Source: Alistipes sp. CHKCI003
GTDB taxonomy: Bacteria; Bacteroidota; Bacteroidia; Bacteroidales; Rikenellaceae
Direction of reading: 5' to 3'
NCBI RefSeq assembly: GCF_900021155.1
Contig: NZ_FCNT01000012.1
Span: forward strand, 124,001-188,000
DNA length: 64,000 nucleotides
A program made the translations under genes and the position numbers. The notes beneath the pieces were generated by a model. The model ran no database searches. It was not told where the DNA came from and was given only the letters and a program-made list of their open reading frames with translations. Position 1 is the first letter of the stretch. Each line of letters opens with the position of its first letter. This document shows, piece after piece, positions 62,666 to 64,000 of this stretch.

Positions 62666-64000
62666 TCAGAACCGATACGAGACCGAAACGTAGAACGACC
62701 GCGGATAGGCATAGGTGCGGCGGGTCTCGAACGGCGCATAGGCGTAGGTGTCGCCGCTGCGCATCCGCCGCACGCGCAGCGATTCGTAGGCGGCGTAGAC
62801 CTGATCGCGGTCGTTGAGCAGATTGCGGAGCATGAGCGAAATCGTGAGACGCGATGCATCGAAATAAAAAGTCTTGAAGGCCGAGGCGCCGAGCGCGAAG
62901 GCATCGGCGAGCCGCTCCTGCTCCGTGAAACGGTCGAACGCCTCGGCCGTCGCGGCGGCCTGCCGCGCCACGCGCTCCGTGCGGCGCAGGAACGCGGGTT
63001 CGGCATAGCGGCCGCCGACATAGGCTGCCGTACAGCGGAAGCCCCACCCTTTCGGTCCGAAATAGACGATCTCGGTCAGGGCCGACCTCTGCGGCGCATT
63101 GCCCGTCCGGCAGCCGCCCATGTGGCTCACGGCGCCGACCTCCACGGGCGCATTGTCCGCATCGGCGAGGATCGTCAGACGCGGATCGCGGTCGTACTCA
63201 TAGCGCCCGACTGCCGCGGCCAGCGACAGCCGCCAGCGGTAGGAGAGCCGAATGGCGGCCGCCGCCTCGATGCCGTAAGCGCGCATTCCGATACCCGAAG
63301 CGGAGAGATCGCAGAAGAGACCGGCCAGATCGTCGTAATAGCGCCATGCCTCCATCCCGTCGCGGGAGAGCTGCACATAGGCAGCCGCCCGCAGGTCGAA
63401 CGTGCGGTCCGTGTAGTTGAAAACCAACTCTCCCGCCCAGCGTCTGCGCAGACGGGGGCGATCCGCCGTGCGGTTGTTGTACTGCGGCTGGAGGAACAGC
63501 GCCTCCGCATCGGGTCGTTCGGCGGCGGCCATCGCCGAGGCCCCGACATAGGATTTCGGCGAGAAGGCCCACCCCGCCGAAATCTTGAAAAGATAAGGTG
63601 TGAAACGGATTGCGGCCGAACAGCCGTAGGAACGTCCGCCCGAGAAGAGCTCCTTTTCGAAATAGCCTCTGCGCCGTACCGAGCTTTCGCGGATTTCGGT
63701 CCCGGCGTCGCAGCGGAAGCGGTCGGCGCGGTACTGGATCTGCACGCGCAGCCCCGCATCGAGCGTCGTGAGCGCGTAATCGTATCCGAAACGGTCGCCC
63801 ACGCCGATTCGGCGGTTCGGATGCCGCAGATCGTTTTGCAGAAGGTTGCCGTAGGTGTCGTCGTCTACGAGGTACTGGTCTATATCCGTCCGGTAGGCGG
63901 CACCGAGCAGATCGCGCATCTGTTTGTAGCTCCGGGTGCGGTTCCAGCGAACGGCCGCTCCGTAGTGCAGCGTCAGCCGTTCGCCGACACGGGTTGCGAA
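62666..64000 (-). CDS. TonB-dependent outer-membrane receptor, C-terminal part
   Basis: The minus-strand frame is open from the window edge (64,000) to the stop at 62,666, giving 445 residues that all read as alternating amphipathic beta-barrel strands (for example RVGERLTLHYGAAVRWNRTRSY, WRLSLAAAVGRYEYDRDPRLTI). It ends FYVSVSYRF, the C-terminal Phe signature of outer-membrane barrels. Loops such as LRNLLNDRDQVYAAYESLR are usual near the end of TonB receptors. The plug and TonB box are outside the window. The substrate is unknown; the B12 and DUF5689 lipoproteins earlier in the window make a metal-chelate or cofactor receptor conceivable but unproven. Confidence 0.82.
   Translation of the reverse strand, partial: FATRVGERLTLHYGAAVRWNRTRSYKQMRDLLGAAYRTDIDQYLVDDDTYGNLLQNDLRHPNRRIGVGDRFGYDYALTTLDAGLRVQIQYRADRFRCDAGTEIRESSVRRRGYFEKELFSGGRSYGCSAAIRFTPYLFKISAGWAFSPKSYVGASAMAAAERPDAEALFLQPQYNNRTADRPRLRRRWAGELVFNYTDRTFDLRAAAYVQLSRDGMEAWRYYDDLAGLFCDLSASGIGMRAYGIEAAAAIRLSYRWRLSLAAAVGRYEYDRDPRLTILADADNAPVEVGAVSHMGGCRTGNAPQRSALTEIVYFGPKGWGFRCTAAYVGGRYAEPAFLRRTERVARQAAATAEAFDRFTEQERLADAFALGASAFKTFYFDASRLTISLMLRNLLNDRDQVYAAYESLRVRRMRSGDTYAYAPFETRRTYAYPRSFYVSVSYRF

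Overview
The window reads as a chromosomal segment of a GC-rich member of the Bacteroidales, most likely Alistipes or a close Rikenellaceae relative. This is inferred from three things: the Bacteroidota-type -7 promoter element (TAnnTTTG) in front of many genes, the absence of strong Shine-Dalgarno sequences, and Bacteroidales-specific families (UpxY/UpxZ, WbqC, DUF5606, DUF5689, SusC/BtuB-like TonB receptors). No rRNA, tRNA, CRISPR array, complete insertion sequence or prophage was seen.

Layout. 1-2,018: a truncated carboxymuconolactone-decarboxylase/cupin fusion and an AraC regulator, both on the minus strand. 2,151-10,908: a tightly packed plus-strand operon, dapB-lepB-yigZ-like-uvrA-(decayed TraB-like)-M16 peptidase-DJ-1/PfpI-O-methyltransferase, followed by a MazG-like gene. 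11,748-27,229: a capsular/exopolysaccharide operon of 16 genes on the minus strand, headed by upxY and upxZ, followed by a Wzx flippase, sugar-modifying enzymes, a Wzy/EpsG-like polymerase and four glycosyltransferases, and closed by a bidirectional terminator at 11,694-11,730. Its distal ten genes (below about 22,107) are clearly more AT-rich than the proximal six, which suggests a cassette of transferred genes behind a host-like regulatory head. 27,655-31,372: pgm and dnaA, divergently transcribed and bracketed by two directly oriented copies of a roughly 105-bp palindromic repeat. 31,547-35,116: a WYL regulator, a gene-poor stretch holding a HAD-phosphatase remnant, and an XRE regulator beside an AT-rich region with repeated TTACA-NN-TGTAA palindromes.

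35,117-42,539 (minus strand): HIT protein, a shortened C39-like domain protein, a TlpA-like lipoprotein, a small membrane protein, relA/spoT, recA, an exported protein, bcp and a zinc ribbon. 43,140-50,689: a znuA-znuC pair without a permease, an OmpA-like protein, argS, a CNNM/CBS protein and dus. 51,092-53,389: a cobalamin riboswitch with a terminator, controlling a large surface lipoprotein whose beta-propeller-like C-terminus resembles DUF5074/BtuG proteins. 53,518-64,000: mgsA, DUF5606, MscS, serB, two DUF5689 lipoproteins, obgE, ald, two poorly understood genes (one lacking a usable start codon), and the C-terminal part of a TonB-dependent receptor.

The points most worth following are the solitary B12-riboswitch lipoprotein, the UpxY/UpxZ-headed polysaccharide operon with a composition break inside it, the structured repeat pair around pgm-dnaA, and the operator-like palindromes beside the XRE gene. 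All family names come from reading motifs by eye; no database search was run.
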